A program made the position numbers and the translations under genes. Below, piece after piece: positions 35,001 to 46,947 of a stretch of 64,000 nucleotides of DNA (its first letter is position 1; every line of letters starts with the position of its first letter). Source of the DNA: Costus lasius (Eukaryota > Streptophyta > Magnoliopsida > Zingiberales > Costaceae); contig CM050454.1 of NCBI GenBank assembly GCA_027563935.2, positions 48,264,596 through 48,328,595 on the forward strand, in the 5' to 3' direction. The notes beneath the pieces are model-generated. The model worked only from the letters and a program-made list of their open reading frames with translations. It was not told where the DNA came from and searched no databases.

Positions 35001-36447
35001 TCCTGGCCTGCAGATGAGATATCACCAAAGGCTCCTGTTCTGAAATCCGGCCTTGGATAACCAGTTGTTGTCCATCACTTAGATGCAGAGTAATTAACTT
35101 TTCAAAACAATCTAAAGTAGCATGATAGGCAGACAGCCAATCCATGCCCAGAATGATGTCATAGTCTTTCATAGGAAGACTAATCAAATCAATAGGTAAA
35201 TCATATCCTTCAACCTTAATCAAACAGTCAGGATATGTTATATCTGTAGATACGGCCTCACCCATAGGTGTATGAACAGAAATACAGAAATCAAGTATCC
35301 TAGGCAACACAGGCAGACATGGTGCAAAACATGCAGACACAAAGGATAAATTGGCACCAGGGTCAAAAAGAATGCGTGCCAAATAACTAAACACATAAAG
35401 TGTACCTTCCACCACAGACTTCGAAGCCGAAGCATCCCTCTCCGCGATGGCATACACGCGAGTCTGCACAGTAGGCTTCTCACCCTGTCCTCTAGCATCC
35501 GGCATAGGACAGTCCTTAATCATATGCCCCACCTTACCACATCTGAAGCAAGCGCCAGTCTTCCTGTAGCACTCATTATCCTGATGTATAGTGCTCCCAC
35601 AGTGGAGACACTTCTTGCCATTCTGAGAAACTGTGCTGGCTGGCTTCTGATAAGGTTTGTATCTGCCCTTATTGTCTTTCTTCTTATTCCTGAAATTCTT
35701 CTTATCCTTACCACCCAGAGTGGGTGCGTAAGTCACAGAAGTAGGGGCGGACGCAGTGACTGGAATAGTATCAACAGCCATCTCAGCAATGCACCTCTCA
35801 GCAGTGCGAGCCCTGTCTACCACTTCAGCATAAGACTCCAAGTGTAGCATAGCTACCCTTGTCCTGATGTCTTTCCTCAAACCCCGCTGAAACTTCTTGG
35901 CTCTTCTTTCCTCGGTGTTGACTAAGTGAGGAGCATACCCCGACAACCGAGCGAATGTGGCCTCATACTGATCCACCGTCAGGTCACCCTGCTCAAGATG
36001 AATAAACTCCACCTCGCGCTCCTCAGATAAGCTAGAGGGGAAAAACTTGGCATTGAACTTCATCATGAAGTACTGCCAATCAACAACTCCGGATTCAGTT
36101 GCCGCCAGTCTGACGACTCCCTTCCACCAGTCTTCGGCATCTCCACGCAACATGAAGACAGACAAACATAGCTTGTCTGCATCATCACAGCGCAAAACCT
36201 GGAAAATCTTTTCCAGTGTCAAAAGCCAATCCTCAGCCGCTCTGGGCCCCGGACTACCATAAAATGCAGTCGGGTTCAGGTGCTGAAACTCTCGAACCAA
36301 CCGAGCATATCGTTGATGTGCGCTATCACCCAGAGGAGAACCAGCGCCACCCACACAGTGTGCAGCCGGTTGTGACTGCGACTGAGACTGTGTCTGCGAC
36401 AGCCGCTGCAATAACTGTTGCTACTGCTAGATCTTGGTCGCACCATT
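32007..36447 (-). pseudogene. gag-pol: Element B gag-pol, degenerate
   Basis: The expected start ATG lies at 36447-36445, but its frame differs from that of Gag: relative to A, part of the N-terminal coding sequence is missing and the frame is shifted. The main 860-codon frame (36411-33829) covers Gag, two CCHC-type knuckles, protease (DPGA) and RT with FIDD. An extra A in a six-A run (33835-33840) shifts the frame inside RNase H. The following frame (33863-32007) completes RNase H and integrase with a chromodomain-like tail, but has TAG at 33459-33461 (Gln in A) and TAG at 33087-33089 (Glu in A). It ends at 32007. The copy cannot be autonomous. Confidence 0.92.
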
Positions 36448-36575
36448 TTTACCTGCATCACATAACACAGTAGAATAACAACCAATATTCAATCACAAAT
36501 CAGATCCTAACTTGGTTTTTAGCAATACACAAACAAAGTTTTCCTTCCCCGGAGTTTCTAATTGCTAGTAATATT

Positions 36576-36587
36576 GCTCTGATACCA
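36576..36587 (-). other. Primer-binding site of element B
   Basis: The minus strand reads TGGTATCAGAGC, two bases inside the 5' LTR; an exact initiator tRNA-Met match. Confidence 0.9.
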
Positions 36588-36589
36588 TC

Positions 36590-39500
36590 TGTAACGTCCC
36601 TCAGAATCACACCCCACACGCATACAAGTAAAATACGGGGTTTCAAAAAATTTTTACTCTTCCATTAAAAACACAAGAAGAAAGCGGCATCGAAGGACAT
36701 TACTACGGAACTGAAACCGCACAGAACTGAGTAGGATCGATTACTAGGAAATAGAAATCCGGAAATCCAAGAAAATCCGGCAGCAAGTATACTAAATTAC
36801 TGCTGTACAAACTCACATATCTTGGAACAGAACAGATGTCCACACTACACATATGTGGAGAACACAATTGCAGAAATATTCAGAAACTGATTAACCAAAT
36901 ACAACAATAACTCAGTTACACATCTCAAGGTATTTCGACTACAATAAATCTCAAATCGGACATTTCAGAATAATAACAATTTTCAATTCTCATGAATCCA
37001 AAACTCGTATCCAACAATTAAAACGAGACAACTATAACATAATATAATATCCTGAAAACAGGCTTAAGCCCTCAGGTGATAAAACATATCATATAATTAA
37101 GTTAGGCACGCAGGCCCGATAGATCTTTAGAAGACAACTCTTAGAATTTATAGAAAACATTAGCATTATAACAATTAAGTAGCAGTAGCAATCACTGTCT
37201 TGATGTCTCACCTGAAAATATTTAAACAACGGGGGTGAGCTAAAAAGCTCAGTGAGTAAAAGACACTAAAAGCCATCCATAATACACATCAAAAATATCA
37301 TGCTTAACAGATAAGATACTTAACATACACACTCATATCAAAAACAAATCATAATCAAATACAGATGCTTATAATAGTAGGCATAAAGCATGAAGTAGGA
37401 TATAAGTATACCAACCCATCCCAACTAATCACACCGCCCAACACATCTATACTACAGATCGAAACAGAACTACAGAAATCAGAACAGACAGACAGACTGA
37501 CAGACAGAAAATCAGAATTTTCAGAATCCAAACGGATAGTCTACATCAGAAACAGAAAGGCCACAGAAGGCCTGAAGACCACAGAAGGTCTGACCCCACC
37601 TCTGCCGAGGACGAGACATGCATGCATATCAGAAACAGAATAGTAGAGGAGGTATCAGTGGGTGGCCCCCGTCTTGTCAGGACGTGGCGCTCTGGCCTCC
37701 AATACTGGTAGAGGAGGTATCAGTGGGTGGCCCCCGTCTTGTTAGGACGTGGCACTCTGGTTTCCAATACCCAGAACAGAATGGTAGAGGAGGTATCAGT
37801 GGGTGGCCCCCGTCTTGTTAGGACGTGGCACTCTGGCCTCCAATACCCAAACAGAATGGTAGAGGAGGTATCAGTGGGTGGCCCCCGTCTTGTTAGGATG
37901 TGGCACTCTGGCCTCCAATACCCAGAACAGAACAGAAATAGTGGAGGGAGAACGGAAGGTGAGACTAGCTCACATCTACCCTTCACTAGTGTCTCAAGGG
38001 TCGTAGTAGACTATCAGCACCATTACAGCGCCACAAAAGGAGGGTAAGGACACGGAAGAGTGCTACACTAGGGCATAATTTTTACAGAACAGGTCATGCT
38101 GAAACGGAGGAGTAGGACTAACTACTACTCAATTCTCACATCATGCCCAAAGTGTCTCACAAACCAGAAAATGACACACCCCAATATCCAGTCCTTAACA
38201 AAATTACAATTTGCAAATAAATCAAAGCTGAACACACATCATACTTTTTACCATCAACCAGAAGTAATATATGAGTGAATTCCTTAGATTTCATGCAACT
38301 ATCCTTAATTCATGTCAAACCATTCTATGTTCTCACAAAGGTTGTAACACATTCAAAGTTTCAGAACATTCACAACATATACAGAATAGACAGAAAATTC
38401 ACAACATATATATACAGAATAGAAATTATTCACATAACCAACAATTAAACAGATGTTTCAGAAAAACAGATTAATATATCATACTTGCAACAGATGTTTC
38501 AGACCGAGTAAGTAACCTAAAATAGGCAATATGATATTCACAATAAAGCTGTTTGAATCTACTTTCCAATAGAACTGAATCCATCGGATTTGGAGTTATA
38601 ACCGGGAAGATATGGGTGTTCGAACATAGAAAGGTCGGGATTTCAGAATTTCAGAAAACATATTCGTATATCAGAATTGCGACACAATTTCAGATCCAAT
38701 AACTAACAGAAAATAGGCGACATGGTAGTCAAATTGAACCCCTTCGAGTATACTTTCTAATAAAACTGATTTGACAAGATTTCGAGCTATACCTAGGGAG
38801 ATATGATGGTTCGAACACATAAAGGTCGAAATCCAGATTTCCAGAAAACTGATTTTGTACAGTTAGATTGCAATACAGATTGAAATACGAATACAGTTCG
38901 GATATGGTCGATATCATATTCAAATTAAAGCCGAATGTATCTAGTTTCATAAAAAATTTATTTCGTGCGATTTGGATCTATATGCCATGAGATGTTGGGG
39001 TTATAGTCCACAAAGGTCAGATTAGGGAATACAGATTTCAGCAGAACAGGATTTTAAAACCCTATAAATAATTGAATTCAACCCCATACGGATAATCATT
39101 GCAACTAATGAATTTTAATTGAATGATAATCTATAATTTAGCGGATTAAACTCCTTAGGATCGAATTACTCACCGAAAAATCGTCCACAGAGAAAAAAAC
39201 GCCAAAACAGAGGATCAGGGATGTCCAGGAGATTCGTCCACCACCAGTCTGCCTCCACCAGCGTCAGAAATTTGCAGGAGGCGCCAAGCACAGTGAGGGC
39301 GACAACCACAGGTGGCTAGGGCAAGAAAAACCACAAAAGTCGTGAGGGAGAGAAGCCCTCACGCAATTCCCCTTTTTTTTTCCACCCCAAACGGATCCAA
39401 GATCCAATAACCCAGTTAACTTAAGTGAAAAATTCGGTTTTATGGGCTTACCTGGGCTTAACCACCCTGCGCCACTCCAATAACATCAGAAATATGCGCC

Positions 39501-39689
39501 ACCATGGTGGAAGAATTCCAGGAGCAAAGAATCAAGGTTGAGGGTTCAAATCCCCAACCAAAATAATTATTTTTGTCCTGTAGGAAAAATTCCTACATTT
39601 AGGCAAAAATCCCAAAATTTTAATAGATAAAAATACAGAAACAGAATTTCTAACCTTAAATCATAATTCAGAAAAATCAAGGTGTTACA
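36590..39689 (-). repeat. Element B 5' LTR (3100 bp)
   Basis: It has the same length as 28878-31977. The array with ACGTGGC cores lies at about 37643-37932; one unit has GATGTGGC and another GGCGCTC in place of GGCACTC. It ends GGTGTTACA and C pol resumes after the TSD. Confidence 0.95.
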
Positions 39690-40290
39690 TCAGGCGCACT
39701 GGATTGCGGTCAAGAACATTTTAAAATATCTGCGGAGGACCAAAGATATGTTCTTGGTATATGGTGGTCAGGAAGAACTCAGTGTAGAAGGATATACTGA
39801 CGCTTCGTTCCAATCGGACCAGGATGATTTCCGATCGCAATCAGGCTATGTTTTTAGCTTGAATGGAGGAGCAGTGGTGTGGAAAAGTTTCAAACAGTCT
39901 ATTGTTGCTGATTCCACAACAGAAGCCGAGTATGTTGCAGCCTCAGAAGCATCTAAGGAGGCAGTATGGATTCGTAAGTTCGTTCAGGAACTTGGTGTTG
40001 TTACTTCGAGTGCAGATCCTTTGGTTATCTTTTGTGATAACACTAGAGCAATCGCATAAGCAAAGGAACCACGGTCGCACCAGAAGTCCAAGCACATACA
40101 GAGACGGTTTCACTTGATCCGGGAGATCATTGATCGTGGTGAGATCAAAATCTGCAAGGTTCATACATACCGGATCATTGATCACTTGATCCGGGAGATC
40201 ATTGATCGGGAGATCATTACCAAGCCTCTGGCGCAGCAGAAGCATGAGAAGCACTGTAATAATATGGGTTTGAGATTTCTCAACCATTAG
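39690..40290 (+). pseudogene. pol: Element C pol, 3' segment (RNase H)
   Basis: This continues the C pol frame interrupted at 28877; removing B and one TSD restores collinearity with F. It encodes the RNase H domain (YTDAS, then STTEAEY). TAA at 40057-40059 replaces a CAA codon of F. About 40160-40214 is scrambled: copies of the nearby GATCCGGGAGATCATTGAT motif replace the conserved segment that F has there. The family stop is TAG at 40288-40290. The polypurine tract GTGGGAGAT follows at 40302-40310. Confidence 0.88.
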
Positions 40291-40310
40291 ATTAAGTGCA
40301 AGTGGGAGAT

Positions 40311-42021
40311 TGTTGGGGTATGCCCTTAAGGCTAATGTTTGAGGCCTTGGGATTCTTTCAGTATCATGTATAAACTCTTAAGTGTATAAACTCTTAAGTT
40401 TATAAAGGCAATGGTTGTTATTCAGTTTGTTACATTGTCTGCTGTAATAAGTGTGCTTCTGAATAATGTCTCAATGCTGTTCAGCTAGGCTGACATGCTC
40501 TATGTCCTTAGTCGAGATATCTTGGTGAACATGAGACAGCCTTGATATGATGGAGACTAATATGTGTTCTAATCTTATAGGATGCTTCGAGCATGGAATA
40601 AGATGTAGACTCATGGGTACATTGGATGTACTGGACAGACCCTACTAGGATATTCAATTGCTTGTCACAATGTGAATAATCCTTGTTTGCAACAAGTGGC
40701 ACATATCCTCTGACTTGAGATCACTTGTGTTTCTAAATGATGATTGTCATTGTTTTGAGGTAGTTCAATATCATTTGAAACATAATGGTTATAGATTATC
40801 TTGGATAATGATCATGAGTCAGGTTAGGGCACTAGTGATAGATATAGGATTGCCGTCTCCTTGTTTAAGGAGTGTGATGTTCTAAAGGGGCCCCCCTGAA
40901 TGAGATGATTGAGAAAGTGTATGGCCATACCCAGGTGACTATGTTCATCTGATCTAATCATGCTCATCATATTGGAGCTACAGGCTTGACACGCTTGTCC
41001 AATAAGAACATCCAGTGGCAAAGGAAACATGTATGCCTAGTGAAGTGGATTCACACTTGTGCTGTGGTTTGGGTGTAGTCTTGGAAGACTCTTTCCTTTA
41101 TATCGGGAGACAGTGATGTGTTGCTAGATACCCCTCACTGATCATGATAACGTAAGTTATCATTACCGACATTTAAAGGAAACCCTCAGGGTCGCACAAT
41201 TTGATGATATGGCTTACTTAGGTCAAATCGTGTGGACTGAATTGTTTTGGTTCAGTTTAAAGGAGTTTAAACTCTGATTGTAAGTGAGATCTGGTCTGAT
41301 CATATTTGATTGATTAGGGCTTGAGATCGGTAAGCTTCGATCGAGAGATTTGATGCTAGATCAGTGAGATCAAGAGCATCGAGAGATCAACGGTTAGATC
41401 TTGAACCTTTAGGTTCAATGAGATCGACCATGGCTTGGGCTGATTTAATTTGGTCTTGAACCAAATTCAATTGAACCGGCTCATCATGTGAGCGCTTGGT
41501 TCAAAAGGATCAAAGGGTGAAGAGGAGTTGCGTTCGGTTCACTTGAAGTGAACGCAAAACGCTTGAGAAATAATGGGTTGCTATTTTTGGAATGTTTTTG
41601 CAACGCCTCCACGTTCATGAGGAACGTTTTCTCTTATCGCCTCTCATCACCTCTTGACGTTTTGCTTGCTCTCGTGTGACGACTCTCTCGACGAGTGTAG
41701 AGAAGGCTTTCGGCAAGCACCAAGAGATCTCATCTCCTCCACGCAAAGAACTCCTTAGAACCTTGCGAGCACAAGGAGCACTAAGGGAGTAGGCGACATC
41801 ATTTGTGTGCGTACCATTTGGAGGAGAAGCGCTTGAGTCTCTTCTTCCTAGACGCCATCCAAGCAATGGCTTTGGTAAGAATCGTTTCCTTGATTCTTGT
41901 TTGCAATCGCATATAAGTTGATCTTATAATATGTAAAGATCCTAGAAACCCCCTTCCGCTGCATGAAAAACTCCATATGCGCCTATCTAGGGTTTCGCTC
42001 CCCCTTGAAGGGGACTCTTCA
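40311..42021 (+). repeat. Element C 3' LTR (1711 bp)
   Basis: Starts TGTTGGGGTATG, ends GACTCTTCA; one base longer than the 5' LTR because of an extra C in the run near 40890. D pol resumes after the TSD ataat. Confidence 0.95.
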
Positions 42022-44076
42022 ATAATAACCCTCAGTTTCCTTAGGGTAACCGACAAAGATGCATTTCTCAGATCTGCTCTCTAGTTTCCCAGAGGCGAGC
42101 TTTTTGACATAAGCCTCGCAACCCCAGATCTTAATAAATGTCAAGCTCGGCTGTTTCCCATACCATAACTCATATGGCATCTTTGAAACTGCCTTGGATG
42201 GCACTCGGTTTAGTACCTTTGCAGCTGTTTCCAGTGCAAATCCCCAAAAGGAGTAAGGTAGAGTAGCCTGACTCATCATAGAACGAACCATATCCAGTAA
42301 GGTTCTGTTCCTCCTTTCGGACACACCATTCCATTGCGGTGTTCCTGGCGGAGTGAGCTGTGAGATAATCCCACACTCCTTCAGATAGTCAGTAAACTCT
42401 CGACTCAAGTATTCACCACCTCGATCTGAACGAAGTGCCTTGATATTTCGGCCTAGCTGATTCTGTACTTCATTCTTGAACTCTTTGAACTTGTCAAAAG
42501 ATTCACTTTTATGTCTCATTAGATAGACATACCCATATCTACTGAAATCATCAGTAAAGGTAATGAAGTATAGATAGCCACCTCTGGCATGTTTACTGAA
42601 AGGCCCACACACATCACTGTGTATAAGGTCAAGTAAACCTGAAGCCCTTTGACCTTTCTTAGGAAAAGGAGACTTCGTCATTTTACCCATTAAACAAGCT
42701 TTACATGTATCAATCTCCTCATAGGATAATGATCCCAGCAGTCCATGATCATGCAACCGCTTAATGCGCTTCTTGTTAATATGGCCTAAACGACTATGCC
42801 ATAGCAAGGTGCTATTATCATCATACTTGGCTTTCTTAATATCAATTTGTTGTATAGAACATTCCATGTCCAACATGAATAATCCATTGTTAATCGACCC
42901 AGGAGCATAAACAATATTATCAAAAGAAATAATACACTTTGAAATATTGCATTCAAAGGAAAACCCTTTCCTGACAAGAGCAGGAATAGAGATAATATTT
43001 TTCATAATGCTTGGTACAAAGTAACAATTGTCCAGTTCCAATACAAGTCCAGATGGTAAAGAGATGTAATAAACGCCTACAGCAACAGCAGCAACCCGTG
43101 CCCCGTTTCCAACTCGTAGGTCCACCTCATGCTGTCCCACCTGTCTTCTTCTCTTGAGTTCCTTTACATTTGAACAAATGTGAACTCCACATGCAGTGTC
43201 CAACACCCATGATATGGAAGAAGAAACCATGACCTCAGTCACAAAAATACCTGAGCCAGAAGCGAAACTTCCCTTCTTGTCTCCTTGGAGCGCTTTACAG
43301 TCCTTTTTCCAGTGACCCAGCTGGCCACAGTGGAAACATCTGTATTCCTTCGACCGCTTAACCTTTTGTTTCAGAGCCTTGTTGTAGTTCTTGACAGGGG
43401 CTTTGCCCTTCTTCCCTTTCTTCTTGTTCCTAGAAGGAACCAGCAAGACAGTGGATGAAGGCTTTCCCTTTCGAGTCAACTCTGTAGTCAAGAGCATATT
43501 CAGCAACTCTGCCGGGGTACAGTCGATCTTGTTCATATTAAAATTAATGATGAACGGATCAAAAGTAGCCGGAAGAGACTGCAGGATAATGTCTACAGCA
43601 AGCTCCTGATTGATGGTATGTCCCAGTTTCTCAAGAGCCTCCTTGTACCCAATCATCTTGAGTACGTGAGCTCCCACTGGACTCCCTTCAGCCAGTTTGC
43701 TCTGAAAGAAAAGCTTAGTCAAATTGTAGCGTTCAGTCCTAGCCTGTGCAGCATACAGCAGCTTGAGGTTTGCTATAATTTGTATAGCAGATAGATCCTC
43801 ATGCTGACGCTGCAACTCTGGCGTCATAGACGCAAGCATCAGGCAAGCGACATCAATGCTATCATTGACATGCTTCTCATAGGCATCCCGAATCGCCCTT
43901 GCGGCGTTCGCAGCGGGTTGAGGCGGTATAGCCGTCTCGAGGACATACAGCTTCCTCTCAGCCTTAAGAACAATCTTAAGGTGTCCGTACCAGTCTGAGA
44001 AGTTTGGTCCAGCAAACTTCTCCCTTTCCAGTAGGGATCGCATATTGAAATTCGTGGTGTTCGTTGCTACAGTAAT
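42022..44076 (-). pseudogene. gag-pol: Element D gag-pol, 5' segment (Gag, protease, integrase)
   Basis: The minus-strand frame is open from the putative splice acceptor (AG at 44078-44077) to the C insertion at 42022. It encodes Gag, a CCHC knuckle, a protease with DTACG, and most of integrase with its catalytic residues. The codon that is ATG in C and F is ACG here, so the conventional start is lost; the first in-frame ATG is at 44043, four codons later. The segment itself has no stop, which fits initiation elsewhere (see the LTR exon). Translation beyond it is cut by element C. Confidence 0.9.
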
Positions 44077-45283
44077 CTACAACAATGCAAGAACAGCAAG
44101 GTCAGTATCAATGTGAGAATCAATTCAGGACTTAAGAATGATTCTTTTCTCACTATTTTATCTGGCTGAAAAATCCAGCAAAACAGCCCGAAAGAGTAAA
44201 ACTCTTTTAGTGAGATGGGATCCAGATTTCATACTTGGTCTCCGCGTCCCGCTCAGGCGAGATAAGATGCACAGAGAGTATAAGCACTAATCTCTGGTAG
44301 GCAATCCCTGCCAATCGCCAACCCGTACGATTCCCCTTCATCCGGGCAATCCAGCAGACTGTGCCAACTGAGTTGGTACAACACAGTCTCTGATCCCACA
44401 GATGGCTGCCTCCATATAGCTACCATATGCGCCACATATGTAGCCTACATGGTCAAGCTGACCCGACCTACTCCCTGGACCACCACGTGCTATGCTGAGC
44501 AACGAGAAGCGATAAATCCCTTCCCTGTAACACGCAGGTGTAATCACACACCGTCTGAAGATAGATGGGCGTGCCCACTGAGTGGGTACAACACGGCCCC
44601 AACGATAGTCAGAACAGTGAGGTTTCGCGCCAGAAGGCTTACGAGCTTGATATTTTAGCATTGGATTTTAACGGTCTTTTATCTTCTTAACTATCATGCA
44701 AACCCTATGGTGATAGCAGCAGATTAAATCATGCAATTCTAATTATATAAACAATAAATAGAAAGCATGCTGATCTTATGTGGTAAAAGCCCATTAAGCC
44801 TAGGTAAGACCTTAATTTGACTTAAGTCTTCACTTGAGCTCTTGATGGGTCTTTTGCATCTCATCTGGCCCAACCCAGGGCCCAAGCGCCCACTGCAGCT
44901 CAGGTGCGTCCACCAGGTAAATGCACCTGTCCCAGAGTCGAACCCTGGACCTCCCACCTGGTCAAGCCACTGCTGCATGCGCCTCTGCCATGTGTGCTCT
45001 GTGCTCATGTCTGATTAAAATTACAATTCAATCTATCTAGACATGATTGACACGCAGGTGAATTACACTTTATAAATTAAATAAAATGTGATGCACAGAT
45101 CACAATTATAATAATTTACAGTTTAATCCAGGCACGCAGGCCCCAGCACAGCACACATTAAATTGGGCAGCCCACATAAGATTAAATAGACACCAAACAT
45201 GGTATACATTCAACATGTGATCCAATAATAAGAAAATAAAATTTTCAAAAACCCATTGGCATTAATTTTATTTTCCTTATGTG
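44077..45283 (-). other. Element D leader, proximal part
   Basis: This is the 5' leader between gag and the F insertion, homologous to the C leader in reverse. It holds the splice acceptor (44078-44077), twin hairpins 2 (44388-44357) and 1 (44601-44566), and the UUCGA-loop hairpin (44948-44932). There is no gene. The TSD atgtg of F is at 45279-45283. Confidence 0.8.
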
Positions 45284-46947
45284 TGTTGGGGTATGCCCTT
45301 AAGGCTAATGTTTGAGGCCTATGGGAATGTATCTGTATCATGTAATAAACTCTTATGTTTATAAAGGCATGGTTGTTATTCAGTTAGTTACATTGTCTGC
45401 TGCAATATATGTTCTTCTGAATAATGTCTCAAAGCTGTTCAGCTAGGCTGACATGCAGTTAAGTCCTTAGTCGAGATATCTTGGTGAACATGAGACAGCC
45501 TTGATATGATTGAGACTAATATGTGTTCTAATCTTATAGGATGCTTCGAGCATGGAATAAGATGTAGACTCATGGGTACATGGGATGTACTGGACAGACC
45601 CTACTAGGATGTTCAATTGTTTGTCGCAATGTGAATATTCCTTGAGTATGACAAGTGGCACATTTCCTCTGACTTGAGATCACTTGTGTTTTCTAAATGA
45701 TGATTGTCATTGTTTTGAGGTAGTTCAATATCATTTGAAACATAATGATTATAGACTATCTTGGATGGTGAGCTTGAGTCAGGTTAGGGCACTAGTGATA
45801 GACATAGGATTGCCGTCTCCTTGTTTAAGGAGTGTGATGTTCTAAAGGGGCCCCCTGGATGAGATGATTGAGAAAAGAGTATGGCCATACCCAGGTGACA
45901 GTGTTCATCTGTTCTAATCATGCTCATCATATTGGAGTTACAAGCTTGACATGCTTGTCCAATAAGAACGTCCAGTGGTAAAGGAAATATGCATGCCTTG
46001 TGATTTGATTCACATTTGTGCTGTTTTTGGGTGTAGTCTTGGAAGACTCTTTCCTTTATATCGGGAGACAGTGATGTGTTGCTAGATACCCCTCACTGAT
46101 CGTGATAATGTGAGTTATCGTTACCGACATTTAAAGGAAACCCTCAGGGTCGCACAATTTGATGATATGGCTTACTTAAGTCAGATCGTATGGACTGTAT
46201 TGTTCGGATTCAGTTTAAAGGGATTTAATCTCTGATTGTAAGTGAGATCTGGTCTGATCATGTTTGATTGATTAGGGCTTGAGATCGGTAAGCTTCGATC
46301 GAGAGAATGAATGCTAGATCGGTCAGATCAGAAGCATTAAGAGATCAACGGTCAGATCAAGAACCTTGTGGTTTAATTATGATTTGGACTGGTTGCTTGG
46401 CTTGATTAGTTCTTAAACCGAACCAATGTGAACCGGCTCATGAAATGAGCGCATGGTTCAAGGCTTGGCGAGTTGTTCACTTGGCGTGAACATTGGAGCG
46501 AACGTGGTGGCTATTTTTAGTAACCATGATCTCCACTTGGAGATAACGCTCACGTTCGAATAGTGCTTACTACTCTCGCCTCTCAAGCGACCTCTTCTCT
46601 TGACGCTTTCGTGTGTGGCGACGTCTTGAAGGTTGAGGAGGATTCGGCCAAGAAGTTCATCATCCCTTTCCATTCGATCAAGGACACTTTGTAGCCTTGC
46701 TAGCACAAGGAGCAACAAAGAGTTTGCCATCATCCTCTTGTGTGCGAGACTTTGGAGAAGTGGCATTTGCGATTTTTCTTCCAAGGCGCCATCTAGAAAT
46801 GGCTATGGTATGAATCGTTTTATTCATGCTGATTTTATAAGCTAATCATAATGCATGCAAAGATCATTGAAACCCTTTTTCCGCTGCATCTATATCTCCA
46901 TATGCGCCTGTAGGGTTTTACCTCCCCTTATTCTAGGGGATCTTTCA
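45284..46947 (+). repeat. Element F 5' LTR (1664 bp)
   Basis: Starts TGTTGGGGTATG, ends GGGGATCTTTCA. The candidate coding exon ATGGCTATG lies at 46799-46807, followed by GTATGA. The TATA-like motif is at 46511-46520. Confidence 0.95.

Larger units (their letters stand above)
28878..39689 (-). mobile_element. Element B: Tekay/Del-like Ty3/gypsy element
   Basis: Two 3100-bp LTRs (28878-31977 and 36590-39689) bound a minus-strand element. The TSD tcagg is perfect at 28873-28877 and 39690-39694. It is related to A in pol and in LTR layout, but clearly a different family. I counted about 39 LTR differences (about 1.3 percent). It lies within C pol. Confidence 0.95.
22038..42021 (+). mobile_element. 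Element C: Ty1/copia retrotransposon hosting B
   Basis: LTRs are 22038-23747 (1710 bp) and 40311-42021 (1711 bp). The TSD ataat is perfect at 22033-22037 and 42022-42026. It is inserted into D pol in the opposite orientation. About nine substitutions and one indel separate the LTRs by eye (about 0.5 percent). Without B, C is about 9.2 kb. C and D belong to the same family. Confidence 0.95.
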
